64,000 nt of DNA, taken from the NCBI RefSeq assembly GCF_001278705.1, contig NZ_CP012600.1, positions 372,190-436,189 on the forward strand, given 5' to 3'. Position numbers and translations under genes: made by a program. Below the pieces are notes generated by a model, which worked only from the letters and a program-made list of their open reading frames with translations, was not told the origin of the DNA and made no database searches. Numbering within the stretch: position 1 is the first letter of the stretch; each line of letters opens with the position of its first letter. This document shows positions 27,307 through 36,073 of this stretch, in pieces. Source of the DNA: Bacillus gobiensis. Its GTDB lineage: Bacteria > Bacillota > Bacilli > Bacillales > Bacillaceae.

Positions 27307-28272
27307 TTACGATTTTCCTTCCAGCGAGTCTCTAAGTTTAGGATTCAGCCAGACATTTACTAAATCGACTATTAAATTAATAATGACGAAGGTTATCGCG
27401 ATGATTAATATTCCTGCTTGCAGAACGGGATAATCATTTTGATTAATCGCAAGATAGAGCTGCTGTCCAATTCCCGGCCAGTTAAATACAATCTCACTGA
27501 ATAACGCTCCGCCCATCAAATAACCAACCTGTAGGCCGGAGATATTAATAATGGGAGGGAGTGAATTTCGGATCACATGTCTGAAATGGATTTTTCCGGT
27601 GGATATGCCGAATGATTCAAAGTATTTGACGTAATCCTGCTGCAAAATATCGATCACCGTATTTCTTGAAAGCCGCGCGATTACAGCCGTTGACACAGTT
27701 GCTGTCGCAAACGCTGGCAAAACAAGATGATGAAGGAGATCAATCCAGCCCCCAGGGTCCCTGAAATTGTACATTCCACTTACTGGAAATAATTTCAGCT
27801 GGAGTCCGAATAGCCACATGAGCATTAAGGCAATCCAGAAAACCGGCATACTCGCACCTATTAGGGCAGCTCCCATGCTAACTTTATCGAAAATGCCCCC
27901 TTTTTTAATAGCGCTTATCAAACCGAACAAAACACCGAAAAATACACAGATGAGCAGGCTTGCTGCAGTTAATATTAGACTGTTTAAAAACCTTGGTATC
28001 ATTTCGTTTACAATAGAGGTATGCATCGTATAGGAAAACCCTAGATCACCCTGTGAAATATTTCCTATCCAAGATAAATATTGGATATAGACAGGGTCGT
28101 TTAATCCCAATTCGTTCCGCAAATCGTTAACAGCTTCTGGAGTAGCCTCAGGTCCGAGAATGGACTTCGCAGGATCTCCAGGAATCAGCTGAATAAGCAG
28201 AAAAACAACAATGGTGACACCAAACATCACCGGAATGACAGAAGCGATCCGTCCCGCTAAAAATTTTCCCAT
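27307..28272 (-). CDS. Peptide ABC importer permease (DppB/OppB-like)
   Basis: A 321-aa permease starting MGKFLAGRIASVIPVMFGVT, with the family's LIQLIPGDPAKSILG segment and a RNTVIDILQQDYVKYFESFG EAA-type loop. ATG 28272 has AAGGAGG upstream; the 50-residue longer reading runs into the binding-protein gene and is rejected. The spacing to the binding-protein gene (13 nt) and to dppC (12 nt) supports one operon. Confidence 0.93.
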   Translation of the reverse strand: MGKFLAGRIASVIPVMFGVTIVVFLLIQLIPGDPAKSILGPEATPEAVNDLRNELGLNDPVYIQYLSWIGNISQGDLGFSYTMHTSIVNEMIPRFLNSLILTAASLLICVFFGVLFGLISAIKKGGIFDKVSMGAALIGASMPVFWIALMLMWLFGLQLKLFPVSGMYNFRDPGGWIDLLHHLVLPAFATATVSTAVIARLSRNTVIDILQQDYVKYFESFGISTGKIHFRHVIRNSLPPIINISGLQVGYLMGGALFSEIVFNWPGIGQQLYLAINQNDYPVLQAGILIIAITFVIINLIVDLVNVWLNPKLRDSLEGKS

Positions 28273-28285
28273 CAGTCCAACCTCC

Positions 28286-29908
28286 TTAATTTTCCTCTTT
28301 TTTAACCCAAACCGGAGCCAAGGTGTACCATTCTTCTGCGGGGACGACAAAATCCTGTACTCTTGGATGAACGACATAAGGAGCAGAGTCATTGACAATT
28401 GGTGCAAAAGGAGCATCCTCAATAATCATTTTCTCGGCTTCCTTCCACAAATGATTGGCATCCTCTACGCTGACTGAATTTGCGGCAGCATCCATCTTTT
28501 CATCAAGCTCTTTATTTTTGTATTTCCCTGAATTAAAGCCGCCGGGAGCGCTGTAAGCTGAATGGGAAGCAATGGCCAAGAAGTAGGGTGTCGTTCTGCC
28601 CGACGACATTTGATTCATGCCGATTTCCTCTGACATTCCATTATTGTAGCCGGCCAGGTACGAAATCCATTCTTGTGTTTGCAAGGAAACTTTAATACCG
28701 ACTTTCCCTAAATCCCTTTGAATCCATTCCGCCATATCGACAGGGATGAGCTGTCCTGAACCATCAACTGAGGTTTTCAAAATGGTTCGAAATCCGTTTT
28801 CATAACCAGCTTCCTTCAATAGTTGTTTTGCTTTTTTCGGATTGTATTCATACGTATTTTCTTGCGGATCATAGAGCGGGCTGCCGGGACTCATCATCGA
28901 ATACGCAGGGGAAGCAGTGTCTCTGAGCAGATGCTTCGCTAAACCTCTTCGGTCAATCGCGTAATTGATCGCTTGCCGGACCTTTTTATTTTTCATAAAG
29001 TCATTGTCAAAGTTAAACGTAAGGTACCAGACGTGGGGCGGTGTTCCGGAAATCACATGGAAGCCTTGATTTTTAAAATTTTCGATTGAATCAGGCGGCG
29101 GAACTGCAATTAAATCGACGTCATCATTTTGCAATGCGAGCACTCTGCTGGAGGCATCTGAAAGCGGCCTGAAGATAACTTTATCTAAATGAGCCTTTGT
29201 GCCCCAATAGTTCTCATTTCTCGTTAGAGTAATTTGTACTCCGCGTTTTCTTTCTGAAAATGTGAATGGGCCGGTTCCGGAGGGATGTTCGCCAAACCCG
29301 TCATTACCATATTTTTTAATTGCGTCAGGACTAACGATTTGCAGCGAATTAATTTGCGCAAGCATTCGGAGGAAGTCAGCAAATGGCTGTTTTAAATGAA
29401 TATTTATGGTGTCTTCATCTACTACCTCGGCTGAATCAAAGTATTTAAAGGTGCGCACTGTACGGCCGGCTGCAAGCTTATCATAGTATTCAAAGTTCTT
29501 ATCGGTAAGCCGTTGAATATTAAATAATACAGCATCAGCATTAAACGGGGTTCCATCGTGAAATTTTACCTTTTTTCTCAGATCAAATGTGTAGGTTTTG
29601 CCGTCGGCGGATTTCTCCCATCTTTCTGCTAGAACAGGTATGAGCTCAGGCACAGGAGCTTCCTGAGAAGATTTGCTTAAATCTTCACCAATTAATGGCT
29701 CGAACATTTGATTGTTTACGCGCATTGTTACCCAGCCCCCAGCTCGGTGCGGGTCCAAAAGGTCGGCGTCAGATTCCATTCCGACAATCAACGTTCCGCC
29801 TTCCTTAGAGGTACCTTGAGGGCTTGCCAGCTTCGTTTGGCTGCATCCTGCTAATGAGAGGTTCAAAGAGAGCACTAGCATAAGAGATAGACAGATCATT
29901 TTTTTCAA
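28286..29908 (-). CDS. Peptide-binding lipoprotein of the importer (DppA/OppA-like)
   Basis: A 540-aa family-5 solute-binding protein. TTG 29908 with AGGAGGGG upstream starts a lipoprotein signal ending in LAGCSQ. The mature fold includes GVQITLTRNENYWG, KKVRQAINYAIDRRGLAKHL and a C-terminal FAPIVNDSAPYVVHP. It captures the ligand outside the membrane and is the first gene of the operon binding protein - DppB - DppC - DppD - DppF - miniprotein - amidase. Similar proteins bind dipeptides, glutathione or opine-like compounds. The ligand is not readable here. Confidence 0.92.
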   Translation of the reverse strand: MKKMICLSLMLVLSLNLSLAGCSQTKLASPQGTSKEGGTLIVGMESDADLLDPHRAGGWVTMRVNNQMFEPLIGEDLSKSSQEAPVPELIPVLAERWEKSADGKTYTFDLRKKVKFHDGTPFNADAVLFNIQRLTDKNFEYYDKLAAGRTVRTFKYFDSAEVVDEDTINIHLKQPFADFLRMLAQINSLQIVSPDAIKKYGNDGFGEHPSGTGPFTFSERKRGVQITLTRNENYWGTKAHLDKVIFRPLSDASSRVLALQNDDVDLIAVPPPDSIENFKNQGFHVISGTPPHVWYLTFNFDNDFMKNKKVRQAINYAIDRRGLAKHLLRDTASPAYSMMSPGSPLYDPQENTYEYNPKKAKQLLKEAGYENGFRTILKTSVDGSGQLIPVDMAEWIQRDLGKVGIKVSLQTQEWISYLAGYNNGMSEEIGMNQMSSGRTTPYFLAIASHSAYSAPGGFNSGKYKNKELDEKMDAAANSVSVEDANHLWKEAEKMIIEDAPFAPIVNDSAPYVVHPRVQDFVVPAEEWYTLAPVWVKKEEN

Positions 29909-30222
29909 GGTGTTACCCCTCCTAACAACTATTCCTTGAAATTTATTATTTGGTATAAATGAATTACAAGTGATTGTACTATCAAACGATTAAGTATGTT
30001 AATAACTTGTAAGTTTTTCTAACGAAACTATCTTGTATTAGGTGAAATGACATGTTAGAAAATAAAACAATTTGAAAGTCGAAAAGGATTTCTAAGAAAA
30101 TAGTAGGAGGAGCTTGGATTTCTATAATAAGACGTGGCTTGTCCAATGTAGCTGCATAAAACAGGATAGTGGATATGAAAGGGCAAGCTTGGGTTAAAAC
30201 CTGCCCCAGAAAGTTTGTCATC
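29909..30222. other. Gene-free region with an inverted repeat
   Basis: Spacer between the importer operon promoter side and the YjcZ-type genes. TTTTCTAAC at 30015-30023 is matched by GTTAGAAAA at 30054-30062 (30-nt spacer). A weak GGGGCA/TGCCC hairpin with a short T tail on the minus strand, at 30181-30208, may end the miniprotein transcript. Confidence 0.4.
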
Positions 30223-30318
30223 TTAGTAGCCGTAGCCTGAATAAGAGCCTCCGACAATGACAAGCAATACGAAAATGACAACGACAAACGCAAAAGTGCT
30301 TCCGAATCTATCACCCAT
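30223..30318 (-). CDS. YjcZ-type sporulation miniprotein
   Basis: A 31-residue ORF below usual size limits: MGDRFGSTFAFVVVIFVLLV, then IVGGSYSGYGY. It is one transmembrane helix with a Gly/Tyr-rich tail, as in the Bacillus YjcZ/YmzC-type spore membrane miniproteins. GGAGGTG precedes the ATG. It is followed on the same strand from upstream by a second member with the glycine-rich part at the other end. Confidence 0.75.
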   Translation of the reverse strand: MGDRFGSTFAFVVVIFVLLVIVGGSYSGYGY

Positions 30319-30386
30319 GAGAGTGCACCTCCAATTGCAATGAGATTTTTGTTTTGTTCGTAGCCTTACAAGGCCTTCAATAAATA

Positions 30387-30506
30387 TTAGAAGTTCAAGA
30401 ATGCAGCGCCGACAATAACTAATAGAATGAACAATACGAGAACTATCGCAAAGTTAGATCCGTTACCACTGTAGCCGCCGTAACCACCACAAAAACCATA
30501 TGACAT
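30387..30506 (-). CDS. YjcZ family sporulation protein
   Basis: A 39-residue protein: a Gly/Tyr-rich head (MSYGFCGGYGGYSGNGSN), then one hydrophobic helix (FAIVLVLFILLVIVGAAF) ending in LNF. This is the standard YjcZ-family form found only in spore-forming Bacillales. AGGAGG lies before the ATG. Such proteins are made during sporulation; their role is unknown. The pair here is probably a small sporulation operon. Confidence 0.88.
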   Translation of the reverse strand: MSYGFCGGYGGYSGNGSNFAIVLVLFILLVIVGAAFLNF

Positions 30507-30735
30507 ATACTTTCGCCTCCTACTCGAGTATTAGGAATTGTCAAATACACAATTCTTACTTCTAATTTATGTATTTTTACTAGGTTGGCTTAGACAAACG
30601 TATAAAAAATAGAGAAATTCCACACATGTCCTATAAGTCACAAATTAATTTAATAGTTTTATTTGCGGCTCACCTTTATGCATTTAATTCATACTATACA
30701 GGTAAAATTAATTATAAATGAGGGGGGATGCTTGG

Positions 30736-31371
30736 ATGGGAATGGAGTTTATCCCATTGTTTGATGAGTGGGCGGGCAGTTACGATCAGGCTGTTGCAGG
30801 GGCAGATCCTGAATACGCAGAGGTTTTTTCAAACTATGATCATATTTTGCAGACAGTGGCGAGTGAAGCATACGGGGTTGTTCTTGAATTCGGGGTCGGC
30901 ACTGGAAATCTTAGCAAAAAGCTGCTGAATGGCGGACTTGTTGTATACGGGGTTGAACCGGCAAAAATGATGAGAAAAGAAGCGAAAAAAAAGCTCCCTT
31001 CCTTGTCTCTCTTTGACGGAGACTTTCTTTCTTACTCTCTTCCAATCGAAAGCGTAGATACTATTGTAAGCACCTATGCCTTTCATCATTTAAATGATGT
31101 GGAGAAGGAGCGGGCACTGAAGCAATATTATGAGCTGCTTAACAAGAAAGGAAAAATACTGTTTGCCGACACATTATTTGAAAGCAATGAGTCAAAACAG
31201 AAAGCAATCTGTAATGCCAAGAGCCAAAACTACAATAAGCTGGCAGAGGATTTAATGACAGAGCACTATACGACATTACCGATTCTTAAAGAAATGATGG
31301 AGCGAATCGGATTCAAAGTTCATTTTAAGCAAATGAATCCATTTGTTTGGATTATTGACGCTGTTAAGTAA
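30736..31371 (+). CDS. yrrT: SAM-dependent methyltransferase (YrrT-like)
   Basis: A 211-aa class I methyltransferase closely resembling B. subtilis YrrT. It has FIPLFDEWAGSYDQAV at the start, motif I VLEFGVGTGNLSKKLL, and an IVSTYAFHHLNDVEKERAL stretch. In B. subtilis it is co-transcribed with methionine-salvage and cysteine genes (mtnN, mccA, mccB); here it stands alone between a YjcZ gene and the biotin operon. I use ATG 30736, preceded by GAGGGGGG, instead of the ATG at 30718, which is part of that site. Confidence 0.85.
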   Translation: MGMEFIPLFDEWAGSYDQAVAGADPEYAEVFSNYDHILQTVASEAYGVVLEFGVGTGNLSKKLLNGGLVVYGVEPAKMMRKEAKKKLPSLSLFDGDFLSYSLPIESVDTIVSTYAFHHLNDVEKERALKQYYELLNKKGKILFADTLFESNESKQKAICNAKSQNYNKLAEDLMTEHYTTLPILKEMMERIGFKVHFKQMNPFVWIIDAVK

Positions 31372-31375
31372 TGTG

Positions 31376-31413
31376 TGCGCCCTGAGATAACTTTCAGGGC
31401 GCAATGCTCTTTT
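31376..31413 (+). terminator. Terminator of the methyltransferase gene
   Basis: TGCGCCCTGA/TCAGGGCGCA with an 8-nt loop and a CTCTTTT tail. It sits between convergent genes and may serve the bio operon too. Confidence 0.8.
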
Positions 31414-31424
31414 AGTTGCTTATA

Positions 31425-31997
31425 TTAGTCAGTGATCACATTTTGTTTTCTCATGATAGAAAGAGTCCCATATAATTTTGAAGTTAACATGCCGCTAAAT
31501 ACCGAGATAATGAGGTCTCCTCCAATACTATTGATAAATCCAATCATGACAATATGAGTCCATCCGTTCGGAATTCCTAACCATGTATTGCATGCCAAAT
31601 ACAAGTAAGGAACCCCCATTGCATAAACAATCACTAAACCGGCTATGTTAGCAAGAATAAAATGGTGCGTCTTTGGATTTGAGATTTTTTCAATGATCCA
31701 GCCTACTGCATAGGCAGCAAGAATAAAACCAATTAAATAACCAAATGTAGGCTGAAGGAAATATCCGATTCCTCCTCCCTGTGTAAATACAGGGAGTCCG
31801 AGCAAACCGATACTGACATAAACCAGCTGGCTCTGCATTCCTTTTTTACTTCCCAAAAGACTTCCGGCTAAAAATACAAATAATATTTGAAGAGTAAACG
31901 GTACATATGGAAGCGGAATTTTTATAAATGCACCTACTGCTGTTAACGCAGCAAACATTGCTGTCCCTGTTAATGAAACCGTTGATTTATTCTTCAT
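31425..31997 (-). CDS. bioY: Biotin ECF transporter S component
   Basis: A 190-aa membrane protein with six helices, the substrate-binding subunit of the biotin energy-coupling factor transporter. Family features are [22 protein letters not shown] near the N-terminus and [22 protein letters not shown]. It needs the general EcfA/EcfA'/EcfT module encoded elsewhere. It is the last gene of the bio operon, overlapping bioA by 4 nt, and so under BirA control along with synthesis genes. Confidence 0.95.
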   Translation of the reverse strand: MKNKSTVSLTGTAMFAALTAVGAFIKIPLPYVPFTLQILFVFLAGSLLGSKKGMQSQLVYVSIGLLGLPVFTQGGGIGYFLQPTFGYLIGFILAAYAVGWIIEKISNPKTHHFILANIAGLVIVYAMGVPYLYLACNTWLGIPNGWTHIVMIGFINSIGGDLIISVFSGMLTSKLYGTLSIMRKQNVITD

Positions 31998-33379
31998 ATT
32001 AATTTTCCGCCTTTGTCATTATAACTTGCAAAAAACTCATTAATCGATTCACTTGCTGTAAGGATCATTTTTTCAATCTCGTCCGTCTCAATAACATATG
32101 GAGGCATAAAATATAGGACATTTCCTAATGGTCTTAAAAGCAAGCCTTTTTCTAGAGCAATTTGATAAATCTTATATCCGATTCGTTCTTCACTTGAAAA
32201 AGGTTCTTTTGTTTCTTTATCTTTTACTAATTCAATTGCACCTACCATTCCGGTTTGTCTGTACTCTCCGATATTTGGGTGGTTATTGTATATATTAGAG
32301 GCAAGTTCCTTCATATAGGTACTCTTCTGTTTGATTTTTTCTATGTATTGACCTTCTTTAAAGATTTTTAATACTTCCAGTGCGATCCTGCATGCTAATG
32401 GATTACCTGTATAGCTGTGAGAATGCAAGAAAGCTTTATTGCTTTCATAATCATCATAGAATGCGTCATAGACTTCATTTGTTGTTAATACTACGGATAA
32501 TGGCATATAACCGCCTGTTATTCCTTTTGATAGGCACATGAAATCCGGCATAATTTCTGCTTGTTCACACGCAAACATAGTCCCGGTACGACCGAATCCG
32601 ACTGCAACCTCGTCTGCAATGAAATGAACATCATATTTTGTACATAGTTTTCTCAATTGCTTTAAATATGAAGGAGGATACATTTTCATTCCTGCAGCAG
32701 CTTGTATTAAAGGTTCGATAATGACTGCGGCTATTTCACTATGATGCTTTTTTAATATTTTTTCTACCGACGAAATACAAGGCGTGTCGCAATTGGTTGG
32801 ATTTTGATTGAATGGACATCTAAAACAATCGGGTCCTTGTGCCCGTAAGGTATCCAGCAATAGAGGTTGATAAATGGAACTATAGAGATCAACGCCACCA
32901 ACCGACAGAGCACCAAGTGTTTCGCCATGATAGGCGTCTGTAAATGCTAAAAACCGCCTTTTATTTGGTTTGTTTTTTTGCTGATGATATTGAAAGCTCA
33001 TTTTTAATGCGATTTCGACTGCAGATGATCCGTTATCTGCAAAAAATACTTTTGTTAAACCGTCTGGAGTTATTTTTGCTAGTTTTTCCGCAAGTAATAT
33101 GGCTGGTTCATGGGTGAAATTTGCAAAAATCACGTGCTCGAGTTGAAATGCCTGATTTGCCAGGCAGGTGCTGATTTGTTTATTCGCATGTCCGAATAAA
33201 TTGACCCACCAAGAAGAAACAGCATCTATGTATTCTTTTCCATTTTCATCATACAAATAAATTCCTTTCCCGCTTTTAATAACAATCGGAGGGAAGTTTT
33301 CATAATCCTTCATCTGGGAACAAGGGTGCCAAATATGGTTCAAATCTCTTTTTTGTAAGTTTGAAATTGCGTGGTTCAT
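31994..33379 (-). CDS. bioA: Adenosylmethionine(or lysine)-8-amino-7-oxononanoate aminotransferase
   Basis: A 461-aa PLP-dependent class III aminotransferase making 7,8-diaminopelargonate. It has [18 protein letters not shown] near the substrate site, [20 protein letters not shown] with the PLP aspartate, and [16 protein letters not shown] with the PLP lysine. Bacillus homologues use lysine rather than SAM as amino donor; which applies here cannot be read. It overlaps bioD by 4 nt and bioY by 4 nt, indicating translational coupling. Confidence 0.95.
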   Translation of the reverse strand: MNHAISNLQKRDLNHIWHPCSQMKDYENFPPIVIKSGKGIYLYDENGKEYIDAVSSWWVNLFGHANKQISTCLANQAFQLEHVIFANFTHEPAILLAEKLAKITPDGLTKVFFADNGSSAVEIALKMSFQYHQQKNKPNKRRFLAFTDAYHGETLGALSVGGVDLYSSIYQPLLLDTLRAQGPDCFRCPFNQNPTNCDTPCISSVEKILKKHHSEIAAVIIEPLIQAAAGMKMYPPSYLKQLRKLCTKYDVHFIADEVAVGFGRTGTMFACEQAEIMPDFMCLSKGITGGYMPLSVVLTTNEVYDAFYDDYESNKAFLHSHSYTGNPLACRIALEVLKIFKEGQYIEKIKQKSTYMKELASNIYNNHPNIGEYRQTGMVGAIELVKDKETKEPFSSEERIGYKIYQIALEKGLLLRPLGNVLYFMPPYVIETDEIEKMILTASESINEFFASYNDKGGKLI

Positions 33380-34068
33380 ATTGTTGCTATCCTTTCCATA
33401 AAGTCTTTATTTTCCAGATTAATATATTTTAAATCTGATAAATTATTTAACTTTGGTATCACAATTGAAGGTAAGTCGGTTATGCGGCTTATTGTACTCA
33501 TATTATCCTTTTCGACTTCAGTGCCTTCATATCCATTAAACACAATGCCTATTATAGGTATGTGGTTTGCTTTAAGAGCATTGATTGAAAGTAATGTATG
33601 ATTGATCGTTCCTACTTTTGTACCTGCAGTCAAAACAACTGGTAACCCAGTATGATGAATAAGATCGAGCAAATGATAGTTTCGTTGCACACTTAAAGGA
33701 ACGTATAAACCACCTGCACCTTCACAAATTACATAGTCATAAGCATTTTTTAAGAAATGAATATGTTTCAAAATGTGCTTTTCTTCAATCTCTTTGCCTT
33801 CAAGCTTGGCAGCATAATGTGGAGAAGCGGGTTCTTTAAAAGAATAGCTATTTATATGCTCATTTAGTAGGGTTTCTTTACTATATAACTTATAGAATTC
33901 TGAATCGCTATAAGGTTCCGTAGCGTTTTGAAACACAACTCCTGTTTGAACCGGTTTATAAGGTATTGTATGAAACCCTTTTGATTGAAAGTATTGCATA
34001 AAATAAGAAGTAACCAATGTTTTTCCTACGTTCGTATCCGTACCTGCTATCCAAAAATGTTGAGCCAT
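33376..34068 (-). CDS. bioD: Dethiobiotin synthetase
   Basis: A 230-aa ATP-dependent carboxylase forming the ureido ring of dethiobiotin. Its P-loop is [20 protein letters not shown] at the N-terminus; PYKPVQTG and [12 protein letters not shown] follow. GGAGGA precedes the ATG. It leads the bioD-bioA-bioY operon, and a BirA operator sits 18 nt upstream of the start. bioB, bioF and bioW/bioI are missing here and must be elsewhere or replaced by another route. Confidence 0.96.
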   Translation of the reverse strand: MAQHFWIAGTDTNVGKTLVTSYFMQYFQSKGFHTIPYKPVQTGVVFQNATEPYSDSEFYKLYSKETLLNEHINSYSFKEPASPHYAAKLEGKEIEEKHILKHIHFLKNAYDYVICEGAGGLYVPLSVQRNYHLLDLIHHTGLPVVLTAGTKVGTINHTLLSINALKANHIPIIGIVFNGYEGTEVEKDNMSTISRITDLPSIVIPKLNNLSDLKYINLENKDFMERIATI

Positions 34069-34085
34069 AATTCCTCCTGTTTAAA

Positions 34086-34114
34086 TGTTAACTTAATTTA
34101 ATAATAGGTTAACA
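34086..34114 (-). promoter_or_regulatory. BirA operator of the biotin operon
   Basis: TGTTAAC, 15 nt, GTTAACA: a perfect palindrome matching the known BirA site spacing, just upstream of bioD. Biotinyl-AMP-bound BirA should repress the operon here. Confidence 0.92.
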
Positions 34115-34174
34115 TATAACAACGGATTTGTAATCATGCTGTAGAGTGCCCTTCAATATTGTGGGTTTTTTGGT

Positions 34175-34197
34175 GAAAAAAAAGCGGATGAACCGCT
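34175..34197 (-). terminator. Minus-strand terminator with no gene in front of it
   Basis: On the minus strand AGCGG/CCGCT with a 5-nt loop runs into a stretch of eight T. It lies upstream of the BirA site, and no minus-strand ORF ends there. Confidence 0.6.
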
Positions 34198-34252
34198 GCA
34201 CAGCTATAACGGAGATTTTTAAACAGAAGGATGTAAAATTAAGTAATTAAAA

Positions 34253-34386
34253 TCCCTCAATTCCTACTTGATTTATAGGGATAGTTGTATTATTATTTCT
34301 TTAAGCTTTTTCTTTCCATCTGTATCTGCCCCATGGTACAGATGGGCCCCCTTTAATATCCTGCGGAAAAGGAGCTTTTTTATTTT
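34253..34386 (+). promoter_or_regulatory. Structured 5' leader ahead of the ssu operon, ending in a terminator
   Basis: Three nested pairings are visible. ATCCCT/AGGGAT is at about 34253-34283. A perfect CCATCTGTA/TACAGATGG hairpin is at 34316-34345. An outer stem pairs AAGCTTTTTC (34303-) with GAAAAGGAGCTT (34365-34377), using G-U pairs. The outer stem ends in TTTTTTATTTT, so it works as a terminator 15 nt before the ssuB ribosome site. This looks like a transcription attenuator. No S-box, T-box or other leader I know fits. Confidence 0.55.
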
Positions 34387-34401
34387 GAAAGGAGTATTCA
34401 T

Positions 34402-35172
34402 ATGTCTTTAATGGAAATTCGGCAGTTAAATAAAACCTTCAACACAGCAAAAGGAAACGTACATGTTTTGGATGGAATTCATTTGGATGTGAAAAACGGG
34501 GAGTTCATTACAGTGATTGGACCGAGCGGCTGTGGAAAAAGCACACTTTTGAAGGCCGTAGCAGGCCTTGATTCAGATTATTCAGGCGAAATTGTCCTGG
34601 AGGGAGAAAAAGTAAATGCTCCAGGTGTTGATAAAGGATTTATTTTTCAAGAACCGCGCCTTTTCCCGTGGTTGACAGTGGAAAAGAATATCGCGGCAAA
34701 CCTTTCATTAGAATCAGAGAATACTAGCCAGAAAGTAAAAGAGCTGATCAAACTAGTGAAGCTTGAAGGCTTTGAAAAATCGTACCCGCGAGAGCTGTCT
34801 GGAGGAATGGCACAACGAGTGGCCATAGCAAGAGCTCTGCTGAGGCAGCCGAAAATCTTGCTTTTGGATGAACCATTTGGCGCTCTTGATGCATTCACCC
34901 GATCACATATGCAGGAAGTGCTTCTCGATATATGGGAGAACAATCGAACTACGATGATTTTCGTTACTCATGATATTGATGAAGCTGTCTATTTGGCAAA
35001 TCGAGTCGTAATCATGGACGCAAGACCGGGATCTATTCGTAAAATTGTACCGGTTGATCTTCCATTTCCAAGAAAAAAAGCATCTTCGTCATTTCAAGAG
35101 ATTCGCCAAACAGTATTAAAAGAATTTGAGAAAATCGAAGAACCGGAACTGGTCGACAGTGCAGGAATATAA
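34402..35172 (+). CDS. ssuB: Aliphatic sulfonate ABC importer ATPase
   Basis: A 256-aa ATPase of the nitrate/sulfonate/taurine class, with Walker [17 protein letters not shown], the [11 protein letters not shown]-loop region, signature [15 protein letters not shown] and Walker [22 protein letters not shown] precedes the ATG. It is the first gene of a five-gene sulfonate operon that ends at a terminator at 39.65 kb. It energises uptake of alkanesulfonates when sulfate or cysteine is scarce. Assignment to sulfonate rather than nitrate rests on the linked ssuD. Confidence 0.93.
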   Translation: MSLMEIRQLNKTFNTAKGNVHVLDGIHLDVKNGEFITVIGPSGCGKSTLLKAVAGLDSDYSGEIVLEGEKVNAPGVDKGFIFQEPRLFPWLTVEKNIAANLSLESENTSQKVKELIKLVKLEGFEKSYPRELSGGMAQRVAIARALLRQPKILLLDEPFGALDAFTRSHMQEVLLDIWENNRTTMIFVTHDIDEAVYLANRVVIMDARPGSIRKIVPVDLPFPRKKASSSFQEIRQTVLKEFEKIEEPELVDSAGI

Positions 35173-35187
35173 AAGAGGTGATAACAA

Positions 35188-36039
35188 ATGAGCAACAAAA
35201 GCGCGACGATTACAACGGGATATGAAAAAGAAAATAAGCTGACTAAAGCACTTTCTCTTAAAAAAAACAAGCGGACAAATAATTTTGGAGTCATTGCCAG
35301 GGGGTTAGGCTTTCCGATTCTGGTTTTGGTTGTATGGGAGCTTGCCGGGTATTTCGGATGGATATCAGAAACATTGCTTCCACGACCGAGTGTGATTCTC
35401 GCTGAGTTTATCAGGCTGATACAAAGCGGCAATTTAACCTATCATTTTCAAGTCAGCTTGCTGCGCGCGGCAGCAGGATTCTTTCTGGGAAGTGCATTGG
35501 CGCTTACTTTAGGATTACTCGTTGGCTTTTCCCGTAAAACGGAAGAAACGATTGACCCTACGATGCAGATGCTCAGAACAATTCCGACGCTTGCGGTGAT
35601 TCCGTTATTTATTCTGTGGTTTGGCTTCGGTGAGATTTCGAAAATCTTATTAATTGCAAAGGCTGCATTTTTCCCATTGTATGTAAACACGTTTTTGGGC
35701 ATCCGCAGTGTTGATTCGAAGCTGTTTGATGTTGCAAAGGTGCTTGAATTCAGTAAATGGAAACAGATAACGAAGCTGATTTTGCCTGCAGCACTTCCTA
35801 ATATTCTGCTTGGCCTCCGTTTGGCACTTGGTGCTGCCTGGCTTGCACTAGTCGCTGCTGAATTAATGGGATCAAGTGAAGGGATTGGTTATTTGATCAT
35901 GGATGCGAGGCAGTTTTCGCAAACCTCCGTCGTATTTGTGGGAATTATTATTTTTGCAGTATTTGGGAAATTATCAGACTCACTCGTGAAATTGTTTGAA
36001 AAACGGCTGCTGAAATGGCGAGACAGTTTTCAGGGCTAA
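35188..36039 (+). CDS. ssuC: Aliphatic sulfonate ABC importer permease
   Basis: A 283-aa membrane subunit with six helices. It shows LVVWELAGYFGWISETLLPRPS at the N-terminus, the EAA-type loop (DVAKVLEFSKWKQITKLILP) and LGAAWLALVAAELMGSSEGIGYLIMDARQF at the end. It sits 15 nt after ssuB with GAGGTG before the ATG. The N-terminal 35 residues are hydrophilic and charged. Confidence 0.93.
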   Translation: MSNKSATITTGYEKENKLTKALSLKKNKRTNNFGVIARGLGFPILVLVVWELAGYFGWISETLLPRPSVILAEFIRLIQSGNLTYHFQVSLLRAAAGFFLGSALALTLGLLVGFSRKTEETIDPTMQMLRTIPTLAVIPLFILWFGFGEISKILLIAKAAFFPLYVNTFLGIRSVDSKLFDVAKVLEFSKWKQITKLILPAALPNILLGLRLALGAAWLALVAAELMGSSEGIGYLIMDARQFSQTSVVFVGIIIFAVFGKLSDSLVKLFEKRLLKWRDSFQG

Positions 36040-36073
36040 TCAAATACATGATATGAAAAGAAGGGATTAGGGA

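Noticed and set aside
29982..30314. 110-codon minus-strand ORF
   Set aside because: Out of frame with the well-supported 31-residue YjcZ-type gene it overlaps, and lacks a ribosome site.
34253..34386. S-box or T-box riboswitch upstream of ssuB
   Set aside because: The conserved S-box pieces and the T-box sequence are not found; the leader is kept as unrecognised.
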